From contig CAVREG010000019.1 of assembly GCA_963720075.1 (NCBI GenBank), forward strand, positions 1,054,001 through 1,118,000: a stretch of 64,000 nucleotides of DNA, given 5' to 3'. The notes beneath the pieces are model-generated. The model was not told the origin of the DNA. It did not search any database and was given only the letters and a program-made list of their open reading frames with translations. Both the position numbers and the translations under genes were made by a program. Numbering within the stretch: position 1 is the first letter of the stretch; each line of letters starts with the position of its first letter. Of the stretch, positions 8,986 through 17,384 are shown in pieces. The DNA comes from PALSA-188 sp963720075. GTDB lineage: Bacteria; Acidobacteriota; Terriglobia; Terriglobales; Acidobacteriaceae.

Positions 8986-9062
8986 GCGCCCGTAGCTCAG
9001 ATGGATAGAGCGGCAGCCTCCGGAGCTGTAGGTCGGGAGTTCGAATCTCTCCGGGCGCACCA
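8986..9062 (+). tRNA. tRNA-Arg (anticodon CCG)
   Basis: The sequence folds as a full cloverleaf. The acceptor stem GCGCCCG pairs with CGGGCGC, the D arm contains AGCTCAGATGGATAGAGC, and the anticodon stem CAGC/GCTG encloses loop CTCCGGA with anticodon CCG. The T arm contains GGTTCGAAT-type bases (GTTCGAATC). CCA is encoded at 9060-9062. Confidence 0.96.
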
Positions 9063-9142
9063 TATTTCACGTAGTATTTTTCTGCTTCGCACGGAGCCGC
9101 CAGGACCTCCTGCAACCTGCGATTATCTGCTAGCCTGCGTTG

Positions 9143-9619
9143 ATGGACTATCTTTGGACTCCGTGGCGTTACGCTTACGTCAGTACCGCCGAGAGTACTT
9201 CAGGATGCATCTTCTGCGAGCTTCCCAAATTAGAGGACCAAAATGCTCTGATTGTTCACCGCGGCCAGTATTGTTTCGTTATTCTCAATAGCTTTCCCTA
9301 TACATCGGGACACGTGATGATCGTTCCTTTCGAGCATCTCGACCGGATGCAGTCGCTGCCAACGGAAACCGCACACGAAATGATGGATTTGTCTCAAACG
9401 ATGGAAGGCGTGCTGCGCAAGCTTTATAACCCGGATGGAATCAACCTAGGCATGAACATTGGTAAAGCCGCTGGCGCAGGAGTGGCAGGGCACGTCCACA
9501 TGCACGTTCTACCCCGCTGGGTGGCGGACGCCAATTTTATGTCTGTCGTGGGCGAAACCCGGGTTCTTCCGGAAAGACTGGAAACTACTTACCAAAGAAT
9601 AAAGGCGGCACTTGGCTGA
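9143..9619 (+). CDS. HIT-family hydrolase (Ap4A-type)
   Basis: This protein of about 158 residues belongs to the histidine triad superfamily of nucleotide hydrolases/transferases. The triad is seen as GHVHMHVLPRW near residue 118-128. The N-terminus, LWTPWRYAYV...GCIFCELP, matches the branch related to Ap4A phosphorylases, with a CxxC-like pair (GCIFC). The likely start is the ATG at 9143; the preceding in-frame TTG at 9140 is less likely. It sits downstream of tRNA-Arg and converges on ligA. Probable role is cleavage of dinucleoside polyphosphates or nucleoside phosphoramidates. Confidence 0.9.
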   Translation: MDYLWTPWRYAYVSTAESTSGCIFCELPKLEDQNALIVHRGQYCFVILNSFPYTSGHVMIVPFEHLDRMQSLPTETAHEMMDLSQTMEGVLRKLYNPDGINLGMNIGKAAGAGVAGHVHMHVLPRWVADANFMSVVGETRVLPERLETTYQRIKAALG

Positions 9620-9626
9620 AAACACA

Positions 9627-9679
9627 AACGTCACCCCGATTGATCTTTGTGGGATCGGACTGTCTCTCAGAGTGACGTT
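9627..9679. terminator. Inverted repeat between convergent genes, possible bidirectional terminator
   Basis: AACGTCAC (9627-9634) and GTGACGTT (9672-9679) form perfect arms, with an inner CCGAT/ATCGG pairing. The hairpin lies just after the HIT stop codon, facing ligA. No strong T run follows, so termination is only a suggestion; it could be another dispersed repeat. Confidence 0.4.
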
Positions 9680-9765
9680 CCTGTCGGAGAAACCCCCGGC
9701 TGTCCAGGCCTGATCGGCCACGGTCTTACGAATCCATCCATACAACTGTTGAGCTTTGCTCAACC

Positions 9766-9792
9766 GGACAGCCGAGAGCGACTGTCCCTACG
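9766..9792 (-). repeat. Dispersed 27-bp palindromic repeat, copy 1
   Basis: Read on the minus strand this is CGTAGGGACAG, then TCG, a 4-base loop, CGG and CTGTCC. It is the same element as those at 16150 and 45086. It lies just after the ligA stop codon, so it may act as a transcript-end hairpin. Confidence 0.75.
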
Positions 9793-9797
9793 CAACC

Positions 9798-11813
9798 CTA
9801 GCGACCAAGCATTTCCTCCATCGCTTTTTCATCTAATACGCTGACCCCCAGTTCTTTCGCTTTATCCAACTTTGCACCCGCATCTTCGCCCGCCACCACG
9901 TAGTCCGTCTTTTTACTGACCGACCCCGACACACGCCCACCGGCATCTTCGATCATCTTCTTGGCCTGATCGCGGCTATATCGCAGCATGGTCCCCGTGA
10001 GCACGAAGGTTTTTCCGGCCAACTTCGTTCCGCGTTGCCGTTTTGCCCCCTCCAGTTTGAGCTTCGCTTTACTTAGTTGATCCACGAGTTCCCGGTTCTT
10101 TGCTTCCTGAAAAAACTCTGCAATGCTTTTTGCGATCCGTGGCCCCACTTCATTTACCTCTACGAGTTCATCCTCGCCGGCGTTCATGAGCGCGTCCATG
10201 GACCCAAAATGCTCGGCCAGAAATTGCGCGGTCCTTTCGCCTACGAACCGGATACCCAGCCCAAAGATCACTCGTTCCAGCGGCAGCTTTTTTGAAGCTT
10301 CAATTTCTCGAAGCACGTTTTGCGCAGATTTTTCACCCATTCGCTCAAGCTTTAAGAGATCGCCCTCGGTCAGCCGATATACGTCAGCAATATTTTTGAC
10401 GACCCCGCGGTCGGTAAGTTGGTTGACCAACGCCTCGCCCATGCCATCAATATTCATCACCCCGCGCGAGGCGAAGTGCAAAATGCTTTCCCGCAGTTTC
10501 GCCGGACAGTTGACATTCACGCACCGGTAATCCACCTCGCCCTCGGTGCGCACAACATTTGTCCTGCAGATGGGGCACTTCTCGGGCATTTGAAACGATT
10601 TCTTCCCGCGAGGATGGTCTTTGTCATCTACCACACTCGTAATCTTGGGAATAACATCGCCGCCGCGCTCCACTTCCACCCAATCGCCGATTTTGAGCTC
10701 CAGGCGATCAATTTCATCCATATTGTGAAGAGTTGCGCGGCTTACAGTCGTGCCCCCGACAAAAACAGGCGTTAGCTCCGCCACGGGAGTCAACTTGCCC
10801 GTTCGCCCTACCTGCCAAGTAATCCCCTTGATCTCGGTAACGCCAGCTCTTGCCGCATACTTGTACGCGATCGCCCAACGCGGCGCTTTTCCGGTAAATC
10901 CCAATTCCCGTTGCAGCGAAGTTTGGTTCACCTTGATGACGATGCCATCAATCTCATAAGGCAGCGACTCGCGCTCGCTCTCCTCCTTTTGGATGAACGT
11001 CCACAATTCCTCGAAGTTCGTCGCCAAAGTTCGAGCTGGATTCACTTTGAATCCCGCAGCATCGAGCGCGTTCAGAGTGTCCCAGTGGCGATCGAAATAA
11101 GTGTTCCCATTCTTCAGCAGCGAATACGCGAAGTAGTCCAACCGGCGCTGCGCCGTGATGCTCGGCTCAAGTTGCCTAACCGTTCCCGCAGTAGCATTTC
11201 GAGGATTCACAAATAGAGAAAGACCTTTCGCTTCCCGGTCTTCATTCATCTTTTTGAATGATCCGAGCGGTATAAGCATCTCGCCTCGAACTTCGAAGTC
11301 CGCCGGAATCCCGGCCTTCTTCAACTTCTCTCTAGAAATCGAAAGCGGAATGGATCGGACGGTGCGCACATTCAAAGTCACGTCTTCGCCAACTGTGCCG
11401 TCGCCGCGAGTGATGCCGCGAACCAGCTTTCCATCTTCATAATGCAGGGCCAGCGACATGCCGTCGAGCTTGAGCTCGCAAACGTATTCAATGTCCTCAC
11501 GCCCGGCCAATTCGTGCACCCGCTGCTCCCACTTGCGCAGATCGTCAACGTTGTACGTGTTATCGAGCGACAACATCGGCGACGAGTGAGGCGCCTTTAG
11601 AAATCCTTCGCGTGGCTTGCCGCCAACCCTTTGCGTGGGGGAATCAGGAGTGATGAGCGAAGGATGCTCGGCCTCAATCGTCTTCAGCTCGTTCATAAGC
11701 TGATCGAATTGAGAGTCGCTGATTTCGGGATCGTCGAGAACGTAATAGCGGTATTCGTGGTGACGAATCTGTTCGCGAAGAGTCTCGAGTTTCTTGGAAA
11801 GATCCTTATTCAT
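9798..11813 (-). CDS. ligA: NAD-dependent DNA ligase LigA
   Basis: The 671-residue protein is full length for bacterial LigA, which seals nicks in replication and repair using NAD+. It shows the Ia domain (HHEYRYYVLDDPEISDSQFDQLMNEL), the adenylation site CELKLDGMSLAL with nucleophile Lys115, the VRGEMLIP and EIDGIVIKVN motifs, and the OB fold. A four-cysteine zinc finger follows (CPICRTNVV...YRCVNVNCPA), then the HhH repeats (LERMGEKSAQNVLREIEASK) and a C-terminal BRCT domain (GKTFVLTGTMLRYSRDQAKKMIEDAGGRVSGSVSKKTDYVVAGEDAG). All domains appear intact. It converges on the HIT gene and is followed upstream by a hypothetical gene on the same strand. Confidence 0.98.
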   Translation of the reverse strand: MNKDLSKKLETLREQIRHHEYRYYVLDDPEISDSQFDQLMNELKTIEAEHPSLITPDSPTQRVGGKPREGFLKAPHSSPMLSLDNTYNVDDLRKWEQRVHELAGREDIEYVCELKLDGMSLALHYEDGKLVRGITRGDGTVGEDVTLNVRTVRSIPLSISREKLKKAGIPADFEVRGEMLIPLGSFKKMNEDREAKGLSLFVNPRNATAGTVRQLEPSITAQRRLDYFAYSLLKNGNTYFDRHWDTLNALDAAGFKVNPARTLATNFEELWTFIQKEESERESLPYEIDGIVIKVNQTSLQRELGFTGKAPRWAIAYKYAARAGVTEIKGITWQVGRTGKLTPVAELTPVFVGGTTVSRATLHNMDEIDRLELKIGDWVEVERGGDVIPKITSVVDDKDHPRGKKSFQMPEKCPICRTNVVRTEGEVDYRCVNVNCPAKLRESILHFASRGVMNIDGMGEALVNQLTDRGVVKNIADVYRLTEGDLLKLERMGEKSAQNVLREIEASKKLPLERVIFGLGIRFVGERTAQFLAEHFGSMDALMNAGEDELVEVNEVGPRIAKSIAEFFQEAKNRELVDQLSKAKLKLEGAKRQRGTKLAGKTFVLTGTMLRYSRDQAKKMIEDAGGRVSGSVSKKTDYVVAGEDAGAKLDKAKELGVSVLDEKAMEEMLGR

Positions 11814-11844
11814 CGGTGAAGATTATAGGTCTGGCTTTAGAGCG

Positions 11845-13296
11845 TCATCCAATTGCCCCCTGGAACAGGGGCCACAACTGATTCCCGATGACGCGATAAA
11901 CCACATATCCGCTTCCCGCGTCGGAAACCTTTCTGAAGAGCAGCTCTCCGCGACCATCGCCGTCAACATCCACTGCGTCAATCAAATCGAGCCGTGGCAG
12001 GACGTCGAGATGCTGATCGTCCGTAACGTTCGAGAGCGCTTTATGAAGCTCGCCGTAGATGTCTTCGCGGGCTACGAGAGTAAGGAAATAGTTGGCCGGC
12101 AACCTTCCAGTGCCGTCCGCCTTAGAAGCGGGCGTCTGTGCCTTCGCCGTCAGCACGACGACGGCCTCATTGCTGTTTGAGAGATCGAAGACGCGAAACT
12201 GGACATCTTGAAACGTTGGTCCCGGCGATTTTACTGGCTTGCCCCTGCGGACCGTGGCGTGAGGCGCGGGCGAAACGGGTATTTCTGACCTCAAAGAATT
12301 AGCGCGCGCAGTGACTTCCGTCGTTGCCATCGCCAGCATTTTATTGCGAAACTGGCGCTCTTCATCCGGATTCATATGAAACTCATACGAGCGCGGTTCA
12401 GGACCGCCCGCATCAGAAATTGCGGGGATAATTTGAATTCCGGCAGCCGACGCAACCGGTGAAGTTGTCGCTGAAGATTTATTGTCGGCGTGCGGCGCAA
12501 CAGTCGCAGGCGTTTCAACGTCCTCTTTTTCTGCTTTCTCCTTCGGAGCTTTACTCCGTCGCAGCTGAGGCCGGTTCGGGTCATCCTCATCAGAAGAAAA
12601 AGACGGCGAAGGAACATCCGCCGATTCGGGCTTCCCTGTCGCGGGCGGAGAACTATTACCGGAGGACGAAGCCTTTCCAGTCGCGGGTGCAGCTGGCGTG
12701 GACCCTGACGTCTTCGATCCATCGGGCGCCGCTTTGTCGGACGCGGACTGATCCGATGACGATCCCGACTTAGCAGCTCCAGCCCGCCTCAAAACCGGCG
12801 GTCCCCCCTCGTCATCAAGTGTGGGCTTCTTCTTTGCAAGCTTTGCTGCCGCTGCCGCCGCTTTCTTTTTCGATTCCTCTGCCTTAATCTCAGCTTCAGA
12901 CTCCCATGTCCCTTCGCCTCGCCAGGTTTTTGTTCCCGCAATCGCACCCTTGACGGTGAACAGTCCCTGCGAAACTCCTGTCTTCACCGCCTCATAAACA
13001 ATTCCCGTGTCGAGCGACATGGGCACCGGCGATGCTTTGTACTCGCTCGCATCATAAAACTCTCCGTTCACCATAATTGTGATTGGAATCAGGTGTGCTT
13101 TGCCGTTTGGCGCCAGTTCGATCAACCCCATTGCGCGCGGACCTTTATCAGGGGCTACGCGATGAGCGCGCTGCGCGAGTACAATTTGCAGGAGTAGCAT
13201 TACCACGGCGGACGCTGAGATAATCCATCCTGCCGCGCGATATAGCCTTGAACGAAGCTTCGAATGCTCGTTTAAAGAAAAGAGAGATGACGCCAT
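11845..13296 (-). CDS. Membrane-anchored hypothetical protein with low-complexity linker
   Basis: No family is recognised for the whole protein. It has one N-terminal membrane anchor (AAGWIISASAVVMLLLQIVLAQ), then a folded stretch of about 100 residues beginning LIELAPNGKAHLIPITIMVNGEFYD. A long low-complexity region rich in K, A, S, P and G (about residues 160-300) follows. The C-terminal domain ends with VDVDGDGRGELLFRKVSDAGSGYVVYRV, which resembles an FG-GAP/VCBS-type calcium-binding turn. The start at 13296 overlaps the ATG of the divergent bcp gene inside CATG; the longest frame would start 30 bases further into bcp. It is probably a periplasmic protein held to the inner membrane. Confidence 0.75.
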   Translation of the reverse strand: MASSLFSLNEHSKLRSRLYRAAGWIISASAVVMLLLQIVLAQRAHRVAPDKGPRAMGLIELAPNGKAHLIPITIMVNGEFYDASEYKASPVPMSLDTGIVYEAVKTGVSQGLFTVKGAIAGTKTWRGEGTWESEAEIKAEESKKKAAAAAAKLAKKKPTLDDEGGPPVLRRAGAAKSGSSSDQSASDKAAPDGSKTSGSTPAAPATGKASSSGNSSPPATGKPESADVPSPSFSSDEDDPNRPQLRRSKAPKEKAEKEDVETPATVAPHADNKSSATTSPVASAAGIQIIPAISDAGGPEPRSYEFHMNPDEERQFRNKMLAMATTEVTARANSLRSEIPVSPAPHATVRRGKPVKSPGPTFQDVQFRVFDLSNSNEAVVVLTAKAQTPASKADGTGRLPANYFLTLVAREDIYGELHKALSNVTDDQHLDVLPRLDLIDAVDVDGDGRGELLFRKVSDAGSGYVVYRVIGNQLWPLFQGAIG

Positions 13297-13768
13297 GAAT
13301 ATCAATGATAAAGCTCCAGAGTTCACTTTGCCCGACCAGAATGGTAAAGAAGTGTCATTAAACAGTCTTCGCGGAAAGTATGTGGTTCTGTTCTTCTATC
13401 CTCGGGCCGATACTCCCGGCTGCACCATCGAAGCCTGCGAGTTCCGCGATTCGTACAAGAAAATTCAGCAGACGGGCGCGCTTATCCTGGGAATTTCTCC
13501 CGACCAGCCAAAAGATCAAAAGAAATTCGAAGAAAAATTCAGCCTGCCTTATCCTCTACTTGGCGACGCCGACAAGAAAGTCTGCAATCTCTATGGTGTG
13601 ATGCAGGAAAAGAACATGTATGGGAAAAAAGTAATGGGAGTGGCGCGAACCACCTTCATCATCGGCCCCGAAGGAAACATAAAACACATCTTCTACAAAG
13701 TGAAGCCCGAAGGCCACGCGCAGGAAGTGCTGACATACCTGAAAGAAGCGGGCAAAAATGCAGCGTAG
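13295..13768 (+). CDS. bcp: Peroxiredoxin, Bcp/PrxQ type
   Basis: The 157-residue thioredoxin-fold peroxidase reduces hydrogen peroxide and alkyl hydroperoxides in the cytoplasm. The peroxidatic and resolving cysteines are Cys43 and Cys48 in YPRADTPGCTIEACEFRD, the five-residue spacing typical of the Bcp subgroup. VARTTFIIGPEGNI is the conserved strand with Arg and the cis-Pro region. Length is standard. Its ATG overlaps the likely start of the divergent gene on the other strand, so the promoters of both must lie within coding DNA. Confidence 0.95.
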   Translation: MNINDKAPEFTLPDQNGKEVSLNSLRGKYVVLFFYPRADTPGCTIEACEFRDSYKKIQQTGALILGISPDQPKDQKKFEEKFSLPYPLLGDADKKVCNLYGVMQEKNMYGKKVMGVARTTFIIGPEGNIKHIFYKVKPEGHAQEVLTYLKEAGKNAA

Positions 13769-13924
13769 GAGTCTTTGCGCGCGATTGTGTGAGCAGGGAT
13801 TGTGGCTCGGGGATTTGCGCCCGCGCAATATTTTTGGATAGATTTCGCAGGGTTGTTTGGCGGGTCCGGCTTTACTGGCTCTGGAAAATGGCTTGGCCCT
13901 TTTGTTCGCTTTGAAGGGACGCGC

Positions 13925-13979
13925 CTTAGGGCGCGCCGTAAAGCCTTTGATCCGATTAAACGACGGGGCTAAAGCCCCG
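13925..13979. repeat. GC-rich dispersed palindromic repeat
   Basis: The stretch upstream of the glycosylase gene holds a GGGCGCGCC block and then a perfect hairpin, CGGGGCT (13964-13970), AA, AGCCCCG (13973-13979). Such GGGGCTAAAGCCCC elements are common intergenic repeats in Acidobacteria. It shows that the coding start of the next gene lies downstream of it. Confidence 0.65.
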
Positions 13980-14009
13980 CTCCTTCAAAACATCCCCAGC
14001 GGAAATAAA

Positions 14010-14696
14010 ATGCGAGACGACGTACCCTCCGTGCCCAAATCACTCCACAAATACACTACCGTCCTCCCGCGCAATTTCTACGACCGTGATCCGCGCACCG
14101 TGTGCCGGGAACTACTCGGGAAAATTCTGATCCGGCGGGCGCGCAAGACACTTCTCGCAGGCCGAATCGTAGAGGTCGAAGCCTACCTCGGAACCGACGA
14201 TCCCGCCGCCCACTCCGCCGCAGGCCGCACCGCCCGCAATGCGGTTCTCTTCGGTCCGCCCGGATACGCCTACATTTATTTCATCTACGGCAACCACTAT
14301 TGCCTGAACGTCTCCTGCCTGCCCGATGGCGTCGCAGGCGGAATTCTCTTCCGCGCCCTGGAACCTCTCGCAGGAATAGAAGAAATGGCATGTGCGCGAG
14401 GGGTTTCAGTGGAAAAGCCCAGCGATCTGCGGAAACTGACAAGTGGTCCAGGAAGGATGGCGGAAGCCTTCGGCATAACTCGCGAGCGTGACAACGCAAA
14501 AGATCTAACCGACGCAGCTTCGGATTTGTTTATTGCCGATGACGGCTATCGTCCCAACCGAACCCTCGTCACGCCGCGAGTCGGCATCAGCAAAGCCACC
14601 GAGCGCCCCTTGCGTTACCTCATCGCAGGGAACCCGTTCGTCTCCGGACCGAGAATGGCTACCCTTCCGACTTCAGAGAGCGTCCGAAAGGTGTAG
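14010..14696 (+). CDS. DNA-3-methyladenine glycosylase (AAG/MPG family)
   Basis: The enzyme removes alkylated purines in base-excision repair. Motifs of the AAG fold are clear: LPRNFYDRDPRTVCRELLGKIL, the catalytic region GRIVEVEAYLGTDDPAAHSAAGRTARNAVLFGPPGYAYIYFIYGNHYCLNV with the general-base Glu, and the LTSGPGRMAEAFGI segment. The open frame begins 153 bases earlier, but that extension reads through a dispersed repeat and has no ribosome site. The ATG at 14010 is preceded by GGAAATAAA, so it is chosen; the product is then 228 residues, close to bacterial homologues. Confidence 0.93.
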   Translation: MRDDVPSVPKSLHKYTTVLPRNFYDRDPRTVCRELLGKILIRRARKTLLAGRIVEVEAYLGTDDPAAHSAAGRTARNAVLFGPPGYAYIYFIYGNHYCLNVSCLPDGVAGGILFRALEPLAGIEEMACARGVSVEKPSDLRKLTSGPGRMAEAFGITRERDNAKDLTDAASDLFIADDGYRPNRTLVTPRVGISKATERPLRYLIAGNPFVSGPRMATLPTSESVRKV

Positions 14697-14742
14697 CGAA
14701 ATTGCCTGATTTCATTCGCAGTAATTCGGTAATATTTCGGGA

Positions 14743-15267
14743 ATGGAAGCGGATCAAAATTCATGTCCGAGTGACCAGGTGGTAGATTTTGTAAGGGGAT
14801 TTCTGCCCCAAGTGGTCCTCGAAGCGGATACCAAGCAGGAACCCGGCGTTTATGGGCTGTCTTATCATATCAATCTCCCGTCTCCAGAAGGCGCTGACTA
14901 CCGTTTCATCCTTTGGTTGGGCAGCGGTGAAAAGCAGATCAGCGCTAGTTTGCTAACCTCAGAGGAAAACTTATACTTTTGGTACAGACCATTCGAGAAC
15001 GCCGAGTTCCGCTCGGCGGAGAAGTTAAACAAGGCGTTTATTGAAGTGGTCGAAGTCATACTAAAGCACAACACACGGATCGTGCAGAAGCGCGGATTAT
15101 TTTCCAATCATTTCCGGTGCGAATACGAATCTGCAAGTGGTTGGAGGCGAGTCTATGGACATTCAGCCTTACGATGGATCAGAGCGCCGAAAATTGCAGG
15201 ACGACGGCACGTGTATCAATCCCCCAGGCTGGTTCGAGACATTTTGATCTCAAACCATTTGCGGTAA
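14743..15267 (+). CDS. Hypothetical protein, 174 residues
   Basis: No family is recognised. The protein is soluble, mixed alpha/beta in appearance, with GADYRFILWLGSGEKQISASLLTSEENLYFWYRPFEN in the middle and a basic C-terminus rich in R and W. It follows the glycosylase by 46 bases on the same strand and converges on panC seven bases away. The clean start and amino-acid composition support a real gene. Confidence 0.6.
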   Translation: MEADQNSCPSDQVVDFVRGFLPQVVLEADTKQEPGVYGLSYHINLPSPEGADYRFILWLGSGEKQISASLLTSEENLYFWYRPFENAEFRSAEKLNKAFIEVVEVILKHNTRIVQKRGLFSNHFRCEYESASGWRRVYGHSALRWIRAPKIAGRRHVYQSPRLVRDILISNHLR

Positions 15268-15274
15268 GGGAGCT

Positions 15275-16135
15275 CTAGCGAGACGCGATCTCCCTACATA
15301 ACACCACGTTGTCGATTAACCGTGTGGTTCCAATGAAACCGGCCACCGCAGCCAACGCCGTTTTTTTCACTTCGGCGACTGACTCAAGACTCTCCGAATC
15401 AACAATCTCCAGATAATCGAAGCGCGCGGACTTCTCTTCGTTAAAAGTTCTTTTTCCCGCTTCAATCAGCGTGGCTGCGTTTCGCTCTCCTTCGTCGAAC
15501 ATCTCTTGCACTCGCTTTAGCGCCCGGTAAAGCGCAAGCGCCGCTTTTCGCTCTTCAGCATTGAGATAAGCGTTGCGCGAGCTCATGGCCAAACCATCAG
15601 CCTCACGCATGATCGGACAAACTTCAATCTCAACCGCAAAATTCAGATCCCGAACCATCTGCCGGATGATCGCCAACTGCGCCGCGTCCTTCTGTCCGAA
15701 GAAGGCAACGTCAGGCTGCGCGATATGAAAAAGTTTCGCAACCACGGTCGTCACGCCGCGAAAATGACCGGGCCGCGACTTACCGCAAAGCTTATCGCTT
15801 AGTCCCTCGACGGTAACGTGCGTTACCGCTCCTGCCGGATACATCTCTTCAGCCGAAGGCGCGAACAGAAAATCCACACCTTCTGTTTTAAGCAGCCCGG
15901 AATCGCGATTAAAATCCCGCGGATATTTCGCCAAGTCTTCGTTAGGCCCAAACTGAAGTGGGTTCACGAAAATGGAAGCCGCAACCACATCGCATTTCGA
16001 TTTCGCTGAACGCACCAGCGACAAATGCCCTTCGTGGAGCGCGCCCATCGTCGGCACGAGGCTGAAGCGCTTTCCCTCGCGTCGCACAGCGCGCGAAGCT
16101 GCCCGCATCTCAGGAATAGTCCGGAAAATTTCCAT
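15275..16135 (-). CDS. panC: Pantothenate synthetase
   Basis: This enzyme joins pantoate and beta-alanine with ATP to make pantothenate, the last step before coenzyme A synthesis. Signature segments are LVPTMGALHEGHLSLVRSAK (ATP-binding HxGH), IFVNPLQFGPNEDLAKYPR, KLCGKSRPGHFRGVTTVVAKLFHI, FFGQKDAAQLAIIRQMVRDL and EADGLAMSSRNAYL. The start is the ATG at 16135; the codon before it is an in-frame TTG. It lies downstream of panB on the same strand, separated by palindromic repeats, and the two together supply pantothenate. Confidence 0.97.
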   Translation of the reverse strand: MEIFRTIPEMRAASRAVRREGKRFSLVPTMGALHEGHLSLVRSAKSKCDVVAASIFVNPLQFGPNEDLAKYPRDFNRDSGLLKTEGVDFLFAPSAEEMYPAGAVTHVTVEGLSDKLCGKSRPGHFRGVTTVVAKLFHIAQPDVAFFGQKDAAQLAIIRQMVRDLNFAVEIEVCPIMREADGLAMSSRNAYLNAEERKAALALYRALKRVQEMFDEGERNAATLIEAGKRTFNEEKSARFDYLEIVDSESLESVAEVKKTALAAVAGFIGTTRLIDNVVLCREIASR

Positions 16136-16149
16136 CAAAAACGAAACAC

Positions 16150-16241
16150 GTAGGGACAGCCGGTTTCGGCTGTTCCGGTCCGAATTTGAAAAATAGTATC
16201 GTGTCGAGCTGCGCTCGACCTGGACGCGGGGGCGCCCGTCC
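16150..16241. repeat. Cluster of three palindromic repeats between panB and panC, including 27-bp repeat copy 2
   Basis: CGTAGGGACAG starts at 16150 and forms a hairpin ACAGCCG/CGGCTGT with a GTTT loop. A second perfect hairpin, GTCGAGC-TGC-GCTCGAC, is at 16203-16219. A third, GGACG...CGTCC with GGGGGCGCCC, is at 16222-16241. All are non-coding and could process or end the panB transcript. Confidence 0.75.
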
Positions 16242-16273
16242 CCAACACGAGCCGGCCCTACACGAGCGTTCCG

Positions 16274-17161
16274 CTATCGGCGCATCGCCCGCTTCCGCTC
16301 TAGTACGGCATCGAGCGCGGACTTTGTTTCTTTCGGCAAATGGTACGACTCTCCGTCCGATGGATACTGCCGCGATTCCACCTCTGCCTTAAACGTCCGA
16401 ACCGCCTCCGTGACCAGCCCTCCCGCATCCCCATATCTGCGTACAAACTTTGCGGGCTCTGAAAATGTCAGATTCAAAAGATCGTGGAAGACGAGCACTT
16501 GCCCATCGCAATCGGGACCAGCCCCAATGCCAATCGTCGGTGTGCTAACCTCGGCAGTAATCATCGAGGCTACTTCCCGCGGAATTCCCTCCAGATAAAT
16601 ACACGCAACGCCGGCTCTATCGAGGGCCACGGCATCCCGCATTAGCTGTTCAATATCCGCCAACGACTTTCCCTGCACTTTGTACCCGCCCATCAGATTC
16701 ACCGATTGCGGCGTCAACCCAATATGCCCGGCGACAGGTATTTCGGCATCAATAATGCGCCGGATCAAATCAGCGCGTTTCTCACCGCCTTCAACCTTGA
16801 CCACTTCCGCGCCATCTTTCATGAAGCGCGTCGCATTGCGCACCGCGTCCTCCGGACCAGCGTGATAAGAGCCAAAGGGCATGTCCGCGATCAGCAACGC
16901 GTGCTTCACCCCGCGCCTCACCGCGCGCACATGATGAAGCATTTCGTCCACCGTGACGGAAAGAGTGTTTTCGTAACCGAGCATCGTCATCGCCAGCGAA
17001 TCGCCGACAAGAACAATGTCAATTGCCGCCTCGTCAACCAGGCGCGCCGACGGATAGTCGTACGCCGTCAGGCAGGTGATCGGATCACGATGATTTTTTT
17101 TCTCTCGGATGGACGCAACGGTAATCTTCTGGCGAGGTCTGCCAATTGAAGCAATACTCAC
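16274..17161 (-). CDS. panB: 3-methyl-2-oxobutanoate hydroxymethyltransferase
   Basis: The enzyme adds a hydroxymethyl group from methylene-tetrahydrofolate to alpha-ketoisovalerate, the first committed step to pantoate. Motifs include ITCLTAYDYPSARLVDEA, VLVGDSLAMTMLGYENTL, LLIADMPFGSY, VKVEGG, VAGHIGLTPQSVN, TIGIGAGPDCDGQVLVFHDLLNL. The open frame extends 45 bases further up, but a GGAGG six bases before the GTG at 17161 fixes the start there. The product is 295 residues. It is followed by panC. Confidence 0.97.
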   Translation of the reverse strand: MSIASIGRPRQKITVASIREKKNHRDPITCLTAYDYPSARLVDEAAIDIVLVGDSLAMTMLGYENTLSVTVDEMLHHVRAVRRGVKHALLIADMPFGSYHAGPEDAVRNATRFMKDGAEVVKVEGGEKRADLIRRIIDAEIPVAGHIGLTPQSVNLMGGYKVQGKSLADIEQLMRDAVALDRAGVACIYLEGIPREVASMITAEVSTPTIGIGAGPDCDGQVLVFHDLLNLTFSEPAKFVRRYGDAGGLVTEAVRTFKAEVESRQYPSDGESYHLPKETKSALDAVLERKRAMRR

Positions 17162-17384
17162 AAAATCCTCCAGTGCCCCTCCGCATCGCGGATAGAGCCT
17201 GTGCAACTACCCAATTGTATTCCCACCCAGGTGGCTGGGTCGATGCATTTCATACACCAGGCCCGATGGATTACGTCCGTCTCTGCATGGAATAAAACAC
17301 AAGGCTGTCCGGTTGGAACGAACACAACGCAAATTTTGCGACGGAAGGATGGGCATGACGCCGTGATCCATCGAGCATCAGATG

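Noticed and set aside
13857..14009. Upstream extension of the 3-methyladenine glycosylase
   Set aside because: It covers a palindromic intergenic repeat and lacks a ribosome site; the ATG at 14010 fits homologue length.
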